This document shows positions 1-9,825 of a DNA stretch of 64,000 nt, in pieces. The DNA is taken from the NCBI RefSeq assembly GCF_038096175.1, contig NZ_CP151099.1, positions 7,108,001 through 7,172,000 of the forward strand, given 5' to 3'. This DNA comes from Nostoc sp. UHCC 0302 (GTDB taxonomy: Bacteria; Cyanobacteriota; Cyanobacteriia; Cyanobacteriales; Nostocaceae). A program made the translations under genes and the position numbers. Below the pieces are notes generated by a model. It had not been told where the DNA came from. It worked only from the letters and a program-made list of their open reading frames with translations, and did no database searches. How positions within the stretch are numbered: the stretch's first letter is position 1; the number at the start of each line of letters is the position of its first letter.

Positions 1-1600
1 AAGAGCTTTTGACTATCGACTTGTAGCTAACTTGTGTTTATTTAAGTTTTATACTTAGATTTTACTGTATAAATTGCACTTAAATTATTCAGTTTCATGA
101 GTTGTTACACTTAACGCTTTAGCTGAACTAGATAAAAATTGCTGCTTATCTAGAGGCATTTACCAGTTTGTTATTAAAGTATTACCAATAAAACCGCGTT
201 GACAATACCAACTATTTTCACTGGCTAGATTGTTCTTGATACTACATTAGGTTTGCGGATTGATCATACACCTTGCGTTTATCTATCAAGGTTTATCTAT
301 AATGGAATTTTTTCAGGTTAGATGAACGCATGATTATTAAGAGTAGTTCCCAAACTGAAAGTTAGCTAGAAAACATCTAAATAGAACACAAAAACTGGAA
401 AGTTTTTTACAGCAGAAAATCAGCCCCTTGATATTTCTGATATATATCAAAAACAAGTTAAAGTTCTGCTGAACGCTATCCGACATTTACCTTGGTTCAC
501 TTATTTGTCATTTAAAACAAGGTTTTTTGCTATTTATTATTGAAGGTAGTTATTAAACAGCAATTAAATTATATACTGGTTGCGCGAATAGTATACAAAT
601 TTACTCAAGATAAAGAATTTCAATAATCTTGGCGAAATTTTTCTGACAAGTTCGCTCCCTTGTCGATTCTCTAAATGGCTTGCGGAGAGTGAATAATTTT
701 TGATTTTTTGGAAGTAGCACACCTGACTAACCCTTTTTTCACGTTTGCAATGTTGTGTATAAAACACATCTTTACTTAAGTACAATGATTTTACCATTAG
801 GTAGAGTTACATAACGCTCATATGGACAGTTATCAAAGTTAAACATTGGCATTCGTATTTACCTCATAAGTAAAAATACTGGCTAAGTAAATAAGAGAGT
901 TATTTCTTTAGTAACTATTAGAATCTCTAAAAAAATATTTTGATGTTAAAATAATAACAGTATAATTTGTACAATTACTTAAATCAGAAAAATATATATT
1001 TTCAGACAAGGCTTGATAAGCATATTTCAGAAAAAATTGGTTATTTTAACTAAGTATACAGATTAAAATTAATACAATGTATGTAATATGAATTGATGCT
1101 TATTAAGCTGTTAATAAGTTGCTAAACGTAACTTGCACGAGTTAGCTTTATCTTTACTACATTATCTCTTTATAAAAAATTTATAAAAAATGTAAATACT
1201 ACATAAGTAAAGTTCTATGTAGTCTTGTGGTTAACATCGATATAATGCTTGTTTTGAATTAAAAAGCCTAAATTCAAGTCAGAGAGTTGGTTAGCACAAA
1301 GTAAATCTGTATCTGAGCGAAAAAATTTCATATATTACTGCAAATAAAATTCTGCTGCAATGTAATTGTTTGTAGAAAGCAAGTTTTGTGCCACGAATCC
1401 TAAATTTTTGGACTGTTTCGCAGAGTTTAAATAATGCTCTTTTGGCAGGGTTTTGCTTCTACAACGATTCTCATTTTAATTAGGTATACAGGTAGAGAAG
1501 GAAAGTTGATCTGTGACTTTCTATGAGTATCTGTAGTAAATAGGCAGTATTCTGGTAGTTATTACCGGGATGCTCTACTGCAAGCAACTGATTAAAAAGG
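1..1600. other. AT-rich region without a convincing gene
   Basis: About 1.6 kb of AT-rich DNA upstream of the FAD oxidoreductase. The only sizeable open frame (minus strand, roughly 564-797) has no recognisable domain, no clear ribosome binding site and a low-complexity composition, so I do not call it. I see no tRNA, rRNA or strong GC-rich hairpin. It may contain the promoter of the gene at 1601 or decayed coding sequence from a neighbour left of the window. Confidence 0.6.
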
Positions 1601-2746
1601 ATGAAAACTTACGACTGGATTGTTGTTGGCGGTGGGATTACGGGTGCAGCACTTGCTTATGAATTGGTGAAAACAGGCTTTATTGTTCTTTTGTTAGAGC
1701 AATACGCAAGACCAGAGAATGCAACTCGCTATAGTTATGGTGGGCTTGCCTATTGGTCAGGTACTATACCATTAACTCAGCAACTGGGTGCAGAAGCGAT
1801 CGCACGTCACCGCATCCTGTCTCAAGAGTTAGACGCCGATACCCAGTTTCGCGAATTAGACTTATTACTAACTATTTCAGCTGATAGTGATCCACAAGCA
1901 ACAATTGCATCTTATGCTCATGTTGCCATTCCACCGCGTCTACTCACTATTAAAGAAGCCTGTGAATTAGAACCACTGCTGAACCCTGAAGCGATTACAG
2001 GTGCTTTAACTATAAAACATGGTCATATTCATCCAGAGAAAACAGCACAAGCTTATATCCAAGCCTTTCTGCGTGCTGGGGGTGAAATGCAGATTACCCA
2101 AGTTTTACAAATATTGCCAAATGGTGTAAAAACCTATACAGCAAATTATCACAGTGCCAAAGTTGCCATCTGTGCTGGTGGACTCAGCCGACAACTATTA
2201 CAATCATCTGGTGTTCCTATTCGGCTGTATTTTACCCACGCAGAAATTATTGAAACCCCACCCGTTGATATCAAGTTACGCACCTTAGTTATGCCAGCTA
2301 ATGTACAAAGGTTGCAATTAGAAGCTGAATCTACCCAAGCTGATGAATTGTGGAATGAACCAAACAATCAACCAGTTCCGCCAATTTTAGACATAGGTGC
2401 GATTCAATTTCAAGATGGTAGCTTGCGCTTAGGGCAGATTAGCCGCGTTCTCACAGATCCTCGTGCCAAGGTAAACTCAGAAGAAAGTGAACATTGGCTG
2501 CGAAAAAGTATCGCTCAAGTGTTGCCAGAGTTAGCTAATTTACCAGGAACCTGGCATCATTGCTTAGTTGGGTTTAATAATAATCGTCTTCCCTTAATTG
2601 GTGCTATCCCAGGGTTTGAGAGTGTCCATGTTTTCTCTGGGTTTAGTAATCCCCTCGTTCTTGTACCACCTTTAGCCCAGCGCTTTGCTAATTTTGCAGC
2701 TGGTAACAAAGATGAAATTATTACCCAGTTATCTCTTCCCTGTTAA
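1601..2746 (+). CDS. FAD-dependent oxidoreductase, DAO (D-amino-acid/glycine oxidase-like) family
   Basis: A 381-residue flavoprotein. The N-terminus has the Rossmann dinucleotide-binding signature VVGGGITGAALAYEL (about residues 8-22) followed by an acidic end of the second strand (LLLEQYA), which is typical for FAD binding. The C-terminal part has the second FAD-contact region around GFNNNRLPLIGAIPG and a glycine-rich tail. Length and order fit the DAO family, which oxidises amines, glycine or sarcosine with release of ammonia or formaldehyde and peroxide; the substrate cannot be read from sequence. The ATG has an AAGG stretch just upstream. It lies 165 bp upstream of urtA on the same strand, so a link to nitrogen scavenging is possible but is inference. 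Confidence 0.85.
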   Translation: MKTYDWIVVGGGITGAALAYELVKTGFIVLLLEQYARPENATRYSYGGLAYWSGTIPLTQQLGAEAIARHRILSQELDADTQFRELDLLLTISADSDPQATIASYAHVAIPPRLLTIKEACELEPLLNPEAITGALTIKHGHIHPEKTAQAYIQAFLRAGGEMQITQVLQILPNGVKTYTANYHSAKVAICAGGLSRQLLQSSGVPIRLYFTHAEIIETPPVDIKLRTLVMPANVQRLQLEAESTQADELWNEPNNQPVPPILDIGAIQFQDGSLRLGQISRVLTDPRAKVNSEESEHWLRKSIAQVLPELANLPGTWHHCLVGFNNNRLPLIGAIPGFESVHVFSGFSNPLVLVPPLAQRFANFAAGNKDEIITQLSLPC

Positions 2747-2796
2747 CAAAGATTAATAATATAAAGTTAATTTTTTATACAGAAGCCAAACAATCT

Positions 2797-2839
2797 GTAT
2801 CAGAACTAACTTTTTAATAGTAAAGTATCGCACTAATAT
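2797..2839 (+). promoter_or_regulatory. Candidate NtcA-activated promoter of urtA
   Basis: GTATCAGAACTAAC at 2797-2810 matches the NtcA consensus GTA-N8-TAC with one mismatch. After 23 bp comes TAATAT (2834-2839), matching the TA-N3-T minus-10 box at the spacing usual for class II NtcA promoters. The site lies about 100 bp upstream of the urtA start. NtcA control of urea transport is established in Anabaena; this particular site is read from sequence only. Confidence 0.55.
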
Positions 2840-2911
2840 CACAATTTAAAGTTTAATATTCTCAGCTTCCTATTTGTGAGCTGATTCATCAACAAGAAGA
2901 TTAATAAACAG

Positions 2912-4228
2912 ATGAGTAGACGATTTAATCGACGTAATTTTTTGATGTACGGTTCTTTATCGATAGGAACCAGCATTTTTCTGAAGGCTTGTGCTAATAA
3001 CCCTCAAACGACTACAGAGGGTTCAACCACTTCTCCTAATGCTTCTCCTGTTGCTGCTGCTGATAGTAAAACTATAAAAGTAGGGATTTTGCACTCTCTC
3101 AGCGGCACAATGGCTATTAGTGAAAAAAGTGTTGTAGATGCTGAAAAGTTAGCAATCAAAGAAATTAACGCTGCTGGTGGTGTTTTAGGTAAGCAAATCG
3201 AAGCTATTGTTGAAGATGGTGCTTCTAACTGGGATACTTTTAGGGAAAAAGCAACTAAGCTAATTGATCAAGATAAAGTTTCTGTGGTTTTTGGTTGTTG
3301 GACTTCTGCAAGCCGGAAAAATGTTAAGCCAGTATTTGAAAGTAAAAATCATATGCTCTGGTATCCAGTGCAATATGAGGGTCAAGAGTGTTCTAAAAAT
3401 ATTTTTTACACTGGCGCAGCACCAAATCAACAAATCGAACCATCTGTTGACTGGTTATTAAAAAATAAAGGTAAAGAATTCTTCTTAGTTGGCTCTGACT
3501 ATGTTTTTCCACGAACTGCTAACACAATTATTAAAGCACAATTAGAAGCTTTAGGTGGTAAAACAGTTGGTGAGGATTATTTACCGTTAGGGAACACAGA
3601 AGTTACCCCAATTATCACTAAGATAAAACAAGCTTTGCCAAATGGTGGTGTAATTTATAACACTCTCAATGGTGATAGTAATGTCGCTTTTTTCAAACAG
3701 TTAAAAGGGGCTGGATTGACACCAGAAAGATATCCTTCTATGTCTGTCAGCATTGCTGAAGAAGAAGTTAAAGCTATTGGTGTAGAGTATCTTAAAGGTC
3801 ACTATGCTGCTTGGAATTACTTCCAAACAGTAGACACACCTGCTAATAAAAAGTTTGTTGCAGATTTCAAGAAAGAATATGGTGAAAATCGGGTAACAAA
3901 TGACCCAATGGAAGCAGCATATATCGCAGTTTATTTGTGGAAACAAGCAGTAGAAAAAGCTGGTACTACAGATATAGCTAAAGTGAGTGCTGCGGCGTAT
4001 GGTCAAACTTTAGATGCACCTGAAGGTAAAGTGACAATGGATGCGAATCATCACATATCGAAAATTGTGCGGATTGGTCAAGTTAGGCTAGATGGTTTGT
4101 TTGATATTGTTTATGCTACACCTGCACCAGTTGAACCAGTTCCTTGGAATCAGTTTGTGAAAGAGACTAAGGGATTTGCTTGTGATTGGTCAAATCCAGC
4201 TAAAGGTGGTAAGTACAAGAAAGCCTAA
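2912..4228 (+). CDS. urtA: Urea ABC transporter, substrate-binding protein UrtA
   Basis: A 438-residue periplasmic binding protein of the branched-chain amino acid/urea type. The N-terminus combines a twin-arginine-like stretch (SRRFNRRNF), a hydrophobic segment and a lipobox-like LKAC (Cys27), so it is probably exported as a lipoprotein. The mature part begins with the family signature [16 protein letters not shown] and continues with [15 protein letters not shown] and [17 protein letters not shown], characteristic of UrtA rather than LivJ. It captures urea for the UrtBC permease. It is followed by urtB after 215 bp containing repeats, and is preceded by an NtcA-type promoter. Length agrees with cyanobacterial UrtA proteins. 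Confidence 0.95.
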   Translation: MSRRFNRRNFLMYGSLSIGTSIFLKACANNPQTTTEGSTTSPNASPVAAADSKTIKVGILHSLSGTMAISEKSVVDAEKLAIKEINAAGGVLGKQIEAIVEDGASNWDTFREKATKLIDQDKVSVVFGCWTSASRKNVKPVFESKNHMLWYPVQYEGQECSKNIFYTGAAPNQQIEPSVDWLLKNKGKEFFLVGSDYVFPRTANTIIKAQLEALGGKTVGEDYLPLGNTEVTPIITKIKQALPNGGVIYNTLNGDSNVAFFKQLKGAGLTPERYPSMSVSIAEEEVKAIGVEYLKGHYAAWNYFQTVDTPANKKFVADFKKEYGENRVTNDPMEAAYIAVYLWKQAVEKAGTTDIAKVSAAAYGQTLDAPEGKVTMDANHHISKIVRIGQVRLDGLFDIVYATPAPVEPVPWNQFVKETKGFACDWSNPAKGGKYKKA

Positions 4229-4230
4229 AT

Positions 4231-4275
4231 AATTCGTAATTCGTAACGATGCTACGCTAACGTAATTCGTAATTA
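4231..4275 (+). repeat. TAATTCG heptamer repeats interrupted by a small insert
   Basis: Copies of the 7-bp unit TAATTCG directly follow the urtA stop. They are split by a short GATGCTACGCTAACG-like insert and then resume. The same heptamer occurs at 56914-56930 and inverted at 57168-57188, each time next to a gene end. This fits the short tandemly repeated heptanucleotides of heterocystous cyanobacteria. Confidence 0.55.
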
Positions 4276-4300
4276 ATTATGAATTATGCATTTCATAAAA

Positions 4301-4374
4301 GTAGGGTGTGTTATGGCTTTAGCCTAACGCACCGCCTAAGAGATAATAGGTGCGTTACGCTATCGCATTAACAC
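4301..4374 (+). repeat. Interspersed repeat, GTGCGTTACGC type (copy 1)
   Basis: This stretch with CTAACGCACCGCC and GGTGCGTTACGC half-sites is clearly related to 60674-60753, with several substitutions and small indels. The two halves are partly complementary, so it can fold. It sits between urtA and urtB and is followed by TTTTTTGGAAGTCC (about 4386-4399), resembling one end of the element at 15854-15998. Confidence 0.5.
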
Positions 4375-4443
4375 TAAATAATTTATTTTTTGGAAGTCCT
4401 TAAATTGCGAACTCCGAATTAGTATGCTGTTGGAGAGAAAAAA

Positions 4444-5601
4444 GTGTTAACAGGTTTTTTAGAAGCTGTATTTAACGGTATTAGTATTGGCGCTGTATTA
4501 TTAATTGCTGCCTTGGGACTAGCCATCATATTTGGATTGATGGGCGTCATTAATATGGCGCATGGCGAATTGATGATGTTTGGTGCTTATACAACATTTG
4601 TTGTACAAAATATCTGTAAACACTTGGGTGGACTGTGGTTTGAAGTTTATATATTTTTAGCTTTAATTATCGCTTTTATTTTCACAGCATCTGTAGGATT
4701 AATTTTAGAAAAAGGCGTGATTCGCTATCTCTATGGCCGCCCTTTAGAAACTCTACTCGCAACTTGGGGAGTAAGTTTGATTTTTCAGCAGTTTGTTCGT
4801 AGTGTGAATTGGGTATTGATAGTTGGTATAGCCTTGTTTTCTGCGTTATTTTTTGGAGGTTTATGGATTTTAAATTCTCAGACAAATTTAGCAAGAGTTC
4901 GTAACTGGGTTGTAGCAGTGATATTGTTGTTATCGCTAGGAGTGACAATAACAACAGGCAATTTTTTGAGTAAAACTTATCAGCAAGCAGTAACTCAACC
5001 TTGGTTTGGCGCTCAAAATGTGGATGTAACTGCCCCTACTTGGTTACAAGCTGGTATATCTTTGGGCGGTGTGCAATTGCCTTTTGCTAGGTTATTTATT
5101 ATTGCTTTAACGATAATTTGTGTAGTAGGAATTTATCTTTTCTTACAACGTTCTAACTGGGGCTTAAGGATTCGGGCTGTTACACAAAACCGTAGTATGA
5201 GTGCTTGTTTAGGTATCCCAACTCAAAAAGTTGATGCTATCACTTTTGCACTGGGTTCGGGTTTAGCTGGTGTAGCTGGATGTGCAATTAGTTTACTCGG
5301 TTCTGTAGGGCCAAATACCGGACAAAATTATATTATCGATACTTTTATGGTGGTGGTTGTCGGAGGTGTGGGTAATTTAGCAGGTACTATCATCGCTGCT
5401 TTGGGTATTGGGACTGTTAACTATTTAGTTGGTTCTGGGACGCTGGCTTTGTTGACTCCTGTTAAGCCCTTGGCAGATTTTTTTAGTTTTTTTGCTACGA
5501 CGAGTATGGCGAAGGTGATGGTATTTGCGCTGATTATTGTGTTTTTACAGTGGAAGCCTGGGGGAATTTTTCCGCAAAAGGGACGTACTGTTGATGTTTA
5601 A
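4444..5601 (+). CDS. urtB: Urea ABC transporter, permease UrtB
   Basis: A 385-residue integral membrane protein of the LivH/UrtB permease family. It starts with GTG preceded by GGAGAG at good spacing. The N-terminus (GISIGAVLLIAALGLAIIFG and VINMAHGELMMFGAYT) is diagnostic for this family; the C-terminal half has the conserved loop around NRSMSACLGIPTQKVDA and GSGLAGVAGCAIS. Multiple hydrophobic segments predict 8-10 transmembrane helices. With UrtC it forms the channel for urea in the inner membrane, energised by UrtD and UrtE. It lies 30 bp upstream of urtC, the gap being filled by a CGCAGAG-type repeat. Confidence 0.95.
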   Translation: MLTGFLEAVFNGISIGAVLLIAALGLAIIFGLMGVINMAHGELMMFGAYTTFVVQNICKHLGGLWFEVYIFLALIIAFIFTASVGLILEKGVIRYLYGRPLETLLATWGVSLIFQQFVRSVNWVLIVGIALFSALFFGGLWILNSQTNLARVRNWVVAVILLLSLGVTITTGNFLSKTYQQAVTQPWFGAQNVDVTAPTWLQAGISLGGVQLPFARLFIIALTIICVVGIYLFLQRSNWGLRIRAVTQNRSMSACLGIPTQKVDAITFALGSGLAGVAGCAISLLGSVGPNTGQNYIIDTFMVVVVGGVGNLAGTIIAALGIGTVNYLVGSGTLALLTPVKPLADFFSFFATTSMAKVMVFALIIVFLQWKPGGIFPQKGRTVDV

Positions 5602-5604
5602 ATT

Positions 5605-5631
5605 TCACGCAGAGACGCAGAGGCGCAGAGA
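5605..5631 (+). repeat. CGCAGAG-type repeat at the urtB-urtC junction
   Basis: The 27 bp before the urtC ATG consist of ACGCAGAG/GCGCAGAG units, a common interspersed motif in filamentous cyanobacteria. It takes up nearly the whole 30-bp spacer, so any ribosome binding site for urtC would have to come from its GCAGAG. Confidence 0.45.
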
Positions 5632-6750
5632 ATGAGGAAGAAGGGAGGAGGGTTATTTATTGAGGTGGGGGTGGTGGTGGCGATCGCACTCATCCTAATA
5701 TTGATTATGCCAGTGGTACTGTCGGAGTTTCGTTTGAATTTGTTGGGGCGGTTTTTGTCGCTGGCGATTGTGGCTTTGGGTATTGATTTGATTTGGGGTT
5801 ATACTGGTTTACTAAGTTTGGGACATGGAATTTTCTTCGGGTTGGGTGGATATGCGATCGCAATGTACCTGAAGTTGCAAGTTCCTACTGGTGAGTTACC
5901 TGATTTCATGGGACTTTATGGCGTCACGGAACTTCCCTGGTTTTGGCAACCTTTTTATTCTTTTCCGGTAGCTGTCGCTGCTGTAGTGATTATTCCCAGT
6001 TTATTAGCGGGATTATTAGGATATTTAGTATTTCGTAATCGCATCAAAGGCGTTTATTTTTCTATCTTGACTCAAGCCGCAATTATTGTATTTTTCAATT
6101 TTTTTAACGGGCAACAACAACTTTTCAATGGTACGAATGGACTGATAGATTTTACAACTTTCTTTGGGGCAACGGTAAGCGATGCCAAAACACAGTTTGT
6201 CTTTTATATCTTGACGGTGGTGTTTCTCGCAGCTACATACGGAGTTTGTCGTTGGTTAACAAGTGGGCGCTTTGGCAGATTATTGATAGCGATTCGTGAT
6301 GATGAAAGTCGGGTAAGATTCTCTGGCTATGATCCTACAGATTTTAAAGTTTTGGTGTTTGCAGTTTCAGGTGCGATCGCAGGCATAGCAGGAGCATTTT
6401 ACACCCTTCAAAGTGGTTCTGTATCACCTAGAGCAATGGATATTGCCTTTTCAATTGAAATGGTAATTTGGGTAGCGGTAGGCGGACGCGCTACTTTAAT
6501 TGGGGCGATTGCGGGAACTTTGTTAGTAAATTATGCCCGCACTTTTTTAAGCGAACAATTTGCCGAAATCTGGCTATTTTTCCAAGGTGCGCTATTTTTG
6601 ATAGTTGTCACAGTCCTTCCTGACGGTATCGTGGGATGGTTGCGTAGCCAGAATGTTGCTTTTTTCAACCGCCGTCAAGAAATTTCTACATATCCCACCT
6701 TGGAAGAAGACCCCGAAGTGCAACATGAACGCGAAAATATTGGAAACTGA
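5632..6750 (+). CDS. urtC: Urea ABC transporter, permease UrtC
   Basis: A 372-residue LivM/UrtC-type permease. It has the typical order of membrane segments, with the early signature DLIWGYTGLLSLGHGIFFGLG (about residues 52-72) and the cytoplasmic coupling loop around IAIRDDESRVRFSGYDPT before the last group of helices (GAIAGIAGAFYTLQSG). It partners UrtB in urea uptake. The first codons (MRKKGGGLF) follow directly on a repeat, so the exact start is slightly uncertain. Its last 26 bp overlap the start of urtD, suggesting translational coupling. Confidence 0.95.
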   Translation: MRKKGGGLFIEVGVVVAIALILILIMPVVLSEFRLNLLGRFLSLAIVALGIDLIWGYTGLLSLGHGIFFGLGGYAIAMYLKLQVPTGELPDFMGLYGVTELPWFWQPFYSFPVAVAAVVIIPSLLAGLLGYLVFRNRIKGVYFSILTQAAIIVFFNFFNGQQQLFNGTNGLIDFTTFFGATVSDAKTQFVFYILTVVFLAATYGVCRWLTSGRFGRLLIAIRDDESRVRFSGYDPTDFKVLVFAVSGAIAGIAGAFYTLQSGSVSPRAMDIAFSIEMVIWVAVGGRATLIGAIAGTLLVNYARTFLSEQFAEIWLFFQGALFLIVVTVLPDGIVGWLRSQNVAFFNRRQEISTYPTLEEDPEVQHERENIGN

Positions 6751-7471
6751 AAATGTAACTGTTAGTTTTGACGGTTTTAAGGCACTAAATCAGCTTAACT
6801 TTAGTATGGATGTGGGTGAATTACGGGTAGTAATTGGCCCGAATGGTGCAGGAAAGACAACATTTTTGGATGTGATTACCGGGAAAGTGCAACCAACTAT
6901 TGGGCGAGTTTTATTTAAAGGAAGAAATCTGCGTTCTTTACCTGAATATAAAATTGCCCGATTGGGAATTGGGCGCAAGTTTCAAACACCTCGAATCTAC
7001 CTGAACCTAACGCCCCGTGAAAATTTAGAAATTACCAGTAACAAGAAGAAAAATGTTTTTTCTACTTTGTTTGAACGTTCTAATGCTATTGAAAAAAATA
7101 ATATTAAAGGATTATTAGAAACCATTGGCTTAACGCCGAAGGCAGATATCAAAGCAGCCTTACTTTCTCACGGAGAAAAGCAGCGTTTAGAAATTGGGAT
7201 GTTAGTAGCACAGTCACCTGATTTATTACTTGTTGATGAACCAGTTGCGGGTTTAACAGATGAAGAAACTTATAACATTGGCGAATTGCTTTTAGCACTA
7301 GCGCAGAGTCATTCAATTTTAGTAATTGAACACGATATGGAATTTGTGCGTCAAATTGCTAAGAAAGTAACAGTGTTGCATGAAGGTTCGGTGCTGTGCG
7401 AAGGAAATTTTGAAGAAGTGCAAAATGACTCTCGTGTAATTGAAGTATATCTGGGAAAACAGGAAGAATAA
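6725..7471 (+). CDS. urtD: Urea ABC transporter, ATPase UrtD
   Basis: A 248-residue ABC ATPase of the LivG/UrtD type. Walker A is GPNGAGKTT, the signature is LSHGEKQRLEIG and Walker B is LLLVDEPVAGLT, followed by the switch histidine in VIEHDMEFV. The reading frame is open about 40 codons further upstream, but that part lies inside urtC; the ATG at 6725 (MNAKILETENVTV) gives a normal N-terminus and a 26-bp overlap with urtC. In relatives urtE follows directly; here about 3.6 kb of unrelated sequence intervenes before urtE at 11074. Confidence 0.95.
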   Translation: MNAKILETENVTVSFDGFKALNQLNFSMDVGELRVVIGPNGAGKTTFLDVITGKVQPTIGRVLFKGRNLRSLPEYKIARLGIGRKFQTPRIYLNLTPRENLEITSNKKKNVFSTLFERSNAIEKNNIKGLLETIGLTPKADIKAALLSHGEKQRLEIGMLVAQSPDLLLVDEPVAGLTDEETYNIGELLLALAQSHSILVIEHDMEFVRQIAKKVTVLHEGSVLCEGNFEEVQNDSRVIEVYLGKQEE

Positions 7472-7627
7472 AAAACTCGATTGCACTTTCTATTCGTCTG
7501 GTAATTATGGTCAGTTTGCGCTGTTATAGCTTTTCCTAATTAAATGAAGTACATCATAGTACCCTCTCAAAGAGCCTACAGTATAGACACAAGTCTGAAA
7601 CAGTTAACTCCTCTGGGTTTAAGCCTA

Positions 7628-7730
7628 ATACCAATTTGAAAAAACAATGTGACAAATAGACCATCTGTAGAGACGCGATGAATCGCGTCTTCACCCAAGG
7701 ATGTGTTGCAATCATTAATTGAATTGGTAT
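7628..7730 (+). mobile_element. 103-bp MITE-like element, copy 1
   Basis: The element has perfect 9-bp terminal inverted repeats ATACCAATT...AATTGGTAT. It carries an internal palindrome GACGCGATGAATCGCGTC (about 7672-7689). A second copy of exactly the same length lies at 55360-55462 and differs at only 6 of 103 positions by my hand alignment. It encodes nothing. It is part of the DNA that separates urtD from urtE. Confidence 0.8.
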
Positions 7731-7974
7731 AAGTTTTACCCCTCCCTAGCCCTCCCCAATGCATTGGCTACGGTATACACACAAGTGGTATCTGCAAGGG
7801 TTTTAAGCTTTCTAGACCCAATAAATTGTCATCATGAGCAAAGCGAATAAAGGTAAGTAAGGTGGGAAAGGTGGGAAAAGTAGGATCTTTTTTATACGCT
7901 ATTAACTATTTTGCTGATATGGTGTAACTTGATGCTTGGATGTGAGAAAGTACTTCAATTACTTGAAGACAGAC

Positions 7975-8152
7975 TAAGTAAGTAACTACGCAAAATTAAT
8001 TACAGTCATTGCGAGCGTTCGCGTTAGCGTCTCGTTGGCTTAGCCTCTGGTAGAGAAGAGAAGCAATCCCAGCCGCAAGCGAATTGCTTCATTTGGCTAA
8101 CGCTGCATTCGCAATGACATTGTGTAATTAATTATGTTTACCTACTTATTTA
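7975..8152. mobile_element. 178-bp MITE-like element with nested repeats
   Basis: The ends form about 30-bp imperfect inverted repeats (24 of 30 matching by hand), starting TAAGTAAGTA at the left and ending TACTTATTTA at the right. Just inside is a second inverted pair, GTCATTGCGA (8005-8014) with TCGCAATGAC (8109-8118). Between them are further short repeats around GCGTTAGCGTCTCGTTGGC. The outer TIR resembles that of 34827-34915. No coding capacity. Confidence 0.6.
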
Positions 8153-8211
8153 AAAAACATACTCTCACCCTTTTATGACACCTAAAATTAAAATCTAGAA
8201 ACAATATAACT

Positions 8212-9825
8212 ATGCCTCGCGATACTACTTTGCCTGTTGATAATAAGCCTTTGACAGGTAATGTTTACATTGATGGAATTCTCTGGGGTGGAAAGTATTA
8301 TTCGTCTTCAGGTTCATCACCAACAAAGATTGATTACTCTTTCTGGAACTCCACAACCGCAAGTTTTGATGATGCCTACGATACGAATGGCATTACCTCC
8401 ACAAATCCCAATGACTGGTCTTCTGAGGAAAGAAATTCTTTAATAAAAGCTCTGGACGCTTGGGCAGCAGTTGCTAATATTCAATTTGTAGATGCAGGGG
8501 ATAATAAACAATCTGCTACTCTGGGCATCTATAACTTAAATAAGACTCAATTTTCTAATGGCGATACATTGGGAGCTTTCTCTCCTCCTGGAGAAAGTGC
8601 ATCGGGAATAGGCTATTTTAATCGACAAGGAAAGGGTTGGAAAGTTTCTGGGATGACTCCAGGTGACTATGGTTTTATCACTTTAATTCATGAACTAGGA
8701 CATGGATTAGGGCTGGCTCACCCTCACGATAATGGAGGAGGCTCGACGATTTACCCAGGGGTTATTAAACCTTTCGGAAGTTTAGGAAACTTTGATTTGA
8801 ACCAGGGTATTTACACCACTATGTCCTACAATGATGGGTTTTACAAGAAGGATGACCTATTTAACAAGGACATACTAGACTACGGCTATCAAAGCACGCC
8901 TATGGCATTTGATATTGCCGCTATTCAATATCTTTACGGAAAAAATAATAGCTACAAGACTGGTAATGATACATACTACTTGCCTACTGTGAACCAATCT
9001 GGTACTAGTTACTCCTGTATTTGGGATGCTGGTGGAATTGACACAATTAGCGGTATAAGCGCACAATCCGATGTAACGATCAATCTGAATGATGCCTCCC
9101 TCAATACTGCTCAAGACGGGGCAGGTGCTGGTGGTTATGTGTCTTCCGCTAAGGGCATTTTTGGAGGATTTACCATTGCTAACAGCGTGGAGATTGAAAA
9201 CGCTATCGGCTCTAATTTTAACGATCAAGTTATAGGTAATGAATTTAACAATAATTTGGTTGGCAATGATGGTGAAGATCGTATTGACGGCGGTGCTGGC
9301 AATGATACCGTCGATGGAGGCAATGGCAGCGACAGACTAATTGGTCGTGCTGGCAATGATAGGTTAATCGGTGGTGCTGGCAATGATTTTCTTTTTTGCG
9401 ACCCTGGCAATGACGTTCTTGTTGGTGGTATCGGTAAAGACGGTTTTATTTACAATACAGACGTTGCTTTTGCCAGGACTAGTGTGGGTCAAGATACCAT
9501 CAGCGACTTCAATCATTCCCAAGGTGACAAGATTGTACTTGATACGACTACCTTTACCGCACTCTCTTCTACCTCAGATAGTAGTTTAGCTGCCAATGAT
9601 TTTGCAGAGATATTTAGCATTTTTGGTATACCACTGGTTGGAGAATTAGTTGGAGAATTAGAGAATGCTAAGATTGTCTACGATTCTACGAATGGGTCTT
9701 TGTACTACAACCAAAATGGTACAGCGCTTGGCTACGGTAGTGGTGGTCTATTTGCTACTCTTTCCGGTGCGCCAACTTTAGCAGCTAGTGATTTTTACGT
9801 GGGAGATGTAATTAGTTTTAGTTAA
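8212..9825 (+). CDS. Serralysin-like zinc metallopeptidase with RTX calcium-binding repeats
   Basis: A 537-residue protein of the metzincin/M10 type. The zinc site HELGHGLGLAH is at residues 160-170, and the Met-turn TTMSYNDG (about 202-209) includes a Tyr that can act as an extra zinc ligand. Residues about 350-410 carry nonapeptide RTX repeats (GGAGNDTVDGG, GRAGNDRLIGGAGND) that bind calcium and usually mark type I secretion. A further C-terminal region (DTISDFNHSQGDKIVLD) is typical of the M10 C-terminal domain. There is no N-terminal signal peptide, as expected for type I export; no transporter genes are nearby. It lies inside the insert between urtD and urtE and is flanked by mobile-element-like repeats. 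Confidence 0.9.
   Translation: MPRDTTLPVDNKPLTGNVYIDGILWGGKYYSSSGSSPTKIDYSFWNSTTASFDDAYDTNGITSTNPNDWSSEERNSLIKALDAWAAVANIQFVDAGDNKQSATLGIYNLNKTQFSNGDTLGAFSPPGESASGIGYFNRQGKGWKVSGMTPGDYGFITLIHELGHGLGLAHPHDNGGGSTIYPGVIKPFGSLGNFDLNQGIYTTMSYNDGFYKKDDLFNKDILDYGYQSTPMAFDIAAIQYLYGKNNSYKTGNDTYYLPTVNQSGTSYSCIWDAGGIDTISGISAQSDVTINLNDASLNTAQDGAGAGGYVSSAKGIFGGFTIANSVEIENAIGSNFNDQVIGNEFNNNLVGNDGEDRIDGGAGNDTVDGGNGSDRLIGRAGNDRLIGGAGNDFLFCDPGNDVLVGGIGKDGFIYNTDVAFARTSVGQDTISDFNHSQGDKIVLDTTTFTALSSTSDSSLAANDFAEIFSIFGIPLVGELVGELENAKIVYDSTNGSLYYNQNGTALGYGSGGLFATLSGAPTLAASDFYVGDVISFS

Noticed and set aside
564-797. Minus-strand 77-codon frame
   Set aside because: No ribosome site, no domain, low-complexity AT-rich translation.
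7576-7764. Minus-strand 62-codon frame
   Set aside because: Translation of the 103-bp MITE and flanks; the homologous stretch in copy 2 gives a similar spurious peptide.
8005-8118. Possible small structured RNA (GTCATTGCGA hairpin)
   Set aside because: The inverted ends are nested inside a larger inverted-repeat element, so a mobile repeat explains the structure better.
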